Position numbers and translations under genes: made by a program. A stretch of DNA of 64,000 nucleotides from Micromonospora_J zhanjiangensis (GTDB lineage: Bacteria; Actinomycetota; Actinomycetes; Mycobacteriales; Micromonosporaceae). Position 1 is the stretch's first letter; the number at the start of each line of letters is the position of its first letter. The notes under the pieces are model-generated. The model ran no database searches, had not been told where the DNA came from, and was given only the letters and a program-made list of their open reading frames with translations. Location of the stretch: the NCBI RefSeq assembly GCF_042650605.1, contig NZ_JBHSBN010000018.1, forward strand, positions 72,794 to 136,793, in the 5' to 3' direction. Shown piece after piece: positions 63,201 to 64,000 of this stretch.

Positions 63201-64000
63201 CCCGTTCAGGCTGTGCGGGTCGATGCCGGCCCGTTCGAACGTCTCCCAGGTGGTCTCCAGCAGCAGCCGCTGCTGCGGGTCGGTGGCCAGCGCCTCGCGC
63301 GGGCTGATCCCGAAGAACTCCGGATCGAACCGGTCGGCGTCGTGCAGGAAACCACCCTGGTTCACATAGCTGGTGCCGGCGTGGTCGGGATCGGGGTGGA
63401 ACAGGTGGTCCAGGTCCCAGCCCCGGTTGGTGGGGAAGTCACCGATCGCGTCCCGGCCGTCGGCCAGCATCTGCCACAACTGCTCGGGGCTCGACACGTC
63501 ACCGGGCAGCCGGCAGGCCATGCCCACGATCGCGATCGGCTCGTCCGTACGCGCGGATGCCGTTGCCGTGACCGTGGCACCGCCCGCGGTGAGCCGCCCG
63601 GTGAGGTGATCCGCCACCGCCTGCGGGCTCGGGTGGTCGAAGACCAGGCTCGCCGGCAGCGTCAGCCCGCTGGCGGCGGCCAGCCGGTTGCGCAGCTCCA
63701 GGGCGGTGAGCGAGTCGAAGCCGAGATCGGTGAACGGCCGCTCCGCGTCGACCGACGCCGCCCCGGTGTGCCCGAGAACCGCCGCCACCTGCTCCCGGAC
63801 CAGCCGCAGAGCCGCCTGCGGAACCTCCCGCGCCGGCAGCCCGGCCAGACCGCCGCCCCGACGTCGCCGGACCCGTGCGCGGTGGAGTGCGGTGGGGTTG
63901 AGGTTGGCGGCGATGAGGGTGGGTGTGGTGGTGGTGAGGGCTTGGTCGAGGAGTTGGAGGGCGTGGGTGGTGGTGAGGGGGGTGGTGCCGGTGGTGGTGA
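57246..64000 (-). CDS. Type I modular PKS (5' part outside window): end of KR-ACP, then KS-AT-DH-ER-KR-ACP
   Basis: The frame is open to the window edge; the upstream module ends with a KR C-terminus (LLDQALTTTTPTLIAANLNP near 63900) and an ACP (GFDSLTALELRNRL, about 63720-63670). The next module has KS (about 63545-62270) with DTACSSSLVAIHL, AT (about 61980-61080) with GHSQGEIAAAVVAGAL and YASH (methylmalonyl), DH (HSVFGSVLLPG, HPALLDAILH), ER (HAATGGVGMAA), KR with K, S (FSSAAGTMG), Y and N all present, and ACP (about 57690-57480). The C-terminus (LSELDRFEAVLTDLETDADQ ... DDDLFDVLDNEL) is a docking domain. A TTA codon lies at 62673-62675. The TGA overlaps the possible GTG of the next gene. 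Confidence 0.94.
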   Translation of the reverse strand, partial: TTTGTTPLTTTHALQLLDQALTTTTPTLIAANLNPTALHRARVRRRRGGGLAGLPAREVPQAALRLVREQVAAVLGHTGAASVDAERPFTDLGFDSLTALELRNRLAAASGLTLPASLVFDHPSPQAVADHLTGRLTAGGATVTATASARTDEPIAIVGMACRLPGDVSSPEQLWQMLADGRDAIGDFPTNRGWDLDHLFHPDPDHAGTSYVNQGGFLHDADRFDPEFFGISPREALATDPQQRLLLETTWETFERAGIDPHSLNGTQTGVFTGLMYHDYAGGSAPHGYEGQLLTGVSGSVASGRIAYTYGLQGPAVTIDTACSSSLVAIHLAAQALRNGECGLALAGGVTVVATPNVFVGFSRQRGLSPDGRCKAFADSADGTGWAEGAGMLLLEKLSDAQANGHPILAVIRGTAINQDGASNGLTAPNGPAQQRVIQQALANAGLTPNDIDAIEAHGTGTRLGDPIEAQALTDTYGTGRQRPLWLGSLKSNIGHAQAAAGVAGVIKMTLALQNQQLPQTLHVDTPTSHIDWNDNPLTLLTEPQPWPTGDVKRRAGISSFGISGTNAHLILEEAPTVETPAVEPAEQPLAFVLSARSETALHRQADRLAEFLAGHPEVPEASVARSLTGRARFEQRAVLVADGHDELRQALTALAGGTAGPGVVTGTAGRPGPTVFVFPGQGSQWTGMARALMAESPVFRERIHECAAALSAYVDWDLIATLNGDETAADLTRVDVVQPALWSVMVSLAAVWESWGVRPGAVIGHSQGEIAAAVVAGALTLDDGARVVALRSQALRAITGPGGMASVPLPADRVRERIAGTDVSIAAVNGPSVTVLSGSATELAALVAAYEAEGVRARIIPVDYASHSTHVDAIRDEVLRLLDGIRPRTAPIAFYSTVEAEPVDTAGLDADYWVRNLRQTVHFGATVERLLTDGYGVFVECSAHPVLTVGVQQVVEASGAGDRVVVGSLRRDDGGMRRMLTSVAELHTGGGPVDWDRLLPAAPVTQLPTYAFDHAGFWMPAATGTAAAGGGPHPLLTGVVERADGQGVLFTGHLSARSQTWLADHSVFGSVLLPGAAFVDLAVRAGDHAGCGTIEELVIDAPLVVPDGTVVSLQVLLAEPDEQGRRQLEVHGRAGDAPWRRHAVATMVAAPPETAAPGWVWPPEHTVDVPVGGAYPELAGLGLEYGPAFQGLRAVRRGGRDVYVEAELPEAAGAGDFGIHPALLDAILHGLAFSADGAETRLPFSWSGVTLSAVGAGRVRARISSAGEDVYTLDVVDAAGAPVLRVDALAVRPVRPAQVAGPAADDLLALDWVPAPGALEATEPGAGLTLLGGDPLGLADLLPQVRPAASVDDAVTDGDAAGAVLTVVSGEPVRDALDRVLPLLQAWIDDERLADRRLVVVTREALATHPGEEVTDSAAAAVWGLVRSAQTEHPGRFALIDVDGRDASLSALAAAVASGEPQLALRADTVLVPRLRRAAELAGLPVPDGDEPWQLDASVKGSLDRLELVPCPEANAPLAEGQVRLAVRAAGLNFRDILITLGMVRDDGRPAASEGAGVVLEVGPGVTGLRPGDEVMGLIGRIGPVSVADSRLLVGKPANWTFAEAAGAPVVFLTALYGLRDLARVRSGERLLIHAATGGVGMAATQLARHWGLEVYGTASPAKWDTLQAMGYPGTHIASSRTLDFEHAFAGGVDVVLNSLAGDYVNASLRLLGDGGRFIEMGKTDIRDAEEVAAAHPGVRYAAFDVMDPGPDYVQSMLRDLLELARQGVVTPLRTTAFDIRQAPAAFRYLSQARHTGKVVLTLPAPVDTGGTALITGATGTLGGHVARHLVTRHGVRHLLLVSRQGPAHPSAAALTAELESLGARVTLAAADTGDAGALRRLLDGIDPGHPLATVVHTAGALADATVDRLTGDLIDTALRPKADSVDHLDRLTRDHPVRHFVVFSSAAGTMGTAGQGAYAAANAYLDAVAQQRRARGLPATSIAWGLWADASGMTGHLSDTDRQRMGRGGFLPLGTEQGLDLFDAAITADRAAVLAARTDMQALREHAPALLGVLDRQPARRVADSAGAGGGGASALQARLTGRTSTEQTGLLAELVRDSVAAVLGFSGAAPVHSDRTFKELGFDSLTALELRNRLNTATGLRLPATLVFDHPTVDALAEHLCDLVAPEPVAPAATVLSELDRFEAVLTDLETDADQHQRIAARIQALLWKWNSGQSGAGDTSTDSGDLDLVSDDDLFDVLDNELGLGQ

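Overview
The window is chromosomal DNA of a high-GC actinomycete, most likely Micromonosporaceae (Micromonospora/Salinispora-like). The evidence is the very GC-rich third codon positions, frequent GTG starts, a mycothiol enzyme (mca), a C-di-GMP GGDEF-EAL protein, and an assembly-line type I PKS. There is no rRNA, tRNA, CRISPR array or integrase that I can see.

1-16.9 kb and 22.6-24.7 kb are a conserved actinobacterial housekeeping block. From memory its order matches M. tuberculosis Rv1074c-Rv1084: thiolase, SGNH esterase, cbs, cystathionine gamma-lyase/synthase, greA, DUF4307, mca, a small membrane protein and a DUF255 thioredoxin-fold protein. cbs and the gamma-lyase/synthase together give transsulfuration; mca uses mycothiol conjugates. 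Several insertions interrupt the block. At 6.2-8.5 kb two toxin-antitoxin modules and an orphan gene lie behind msrA, separated by two extra copies of the 3' end of msrA. At 17.1-22.5 kb sit a GGDEF-EAL protein and a small defence-like island: a DUF4143 ATPase, an AbiF/Abi_2-type HEPN protein with a hairpin RNA beside its start, and a RAMA-domain protein.

24.8-36.9 kb holds PadR plus a DUF2306-like membrane protein, purK-purE, a giant zinc-ribbon membrane protein, a UDP-glucose dehydrogenase, a decayed M14 peptidase and a FadE25-like acyl-CoA dehydrogenase (purK-purE-fadE25 is again an old actinobacterial neighbourhood).

37-64 kb is the end of a modular polyketide cluster. It has two ABC export systems (a MacB/FtsX type and a DrrAB type) facing away from a palindrome-rich control region, a TetR regulator, a type II thioesterase and three PKS genes transcribed leftwards (the first runs off the window). 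The visible modules are: end of a KR-ACP module; KS-AT-DH-ER-KR-ACP; KS-AT-KR(inactive)-ACP; KS-AT-DH-ER-KR-ACP. A last protein carries a docking helix and an intact KS but has lost the AT core, most of the KR, the ACP and any TE. All three ATs carry methylmalonyl-CoA motifs. Chain release is therefore unexplained and is the most interesting biochemical question here.
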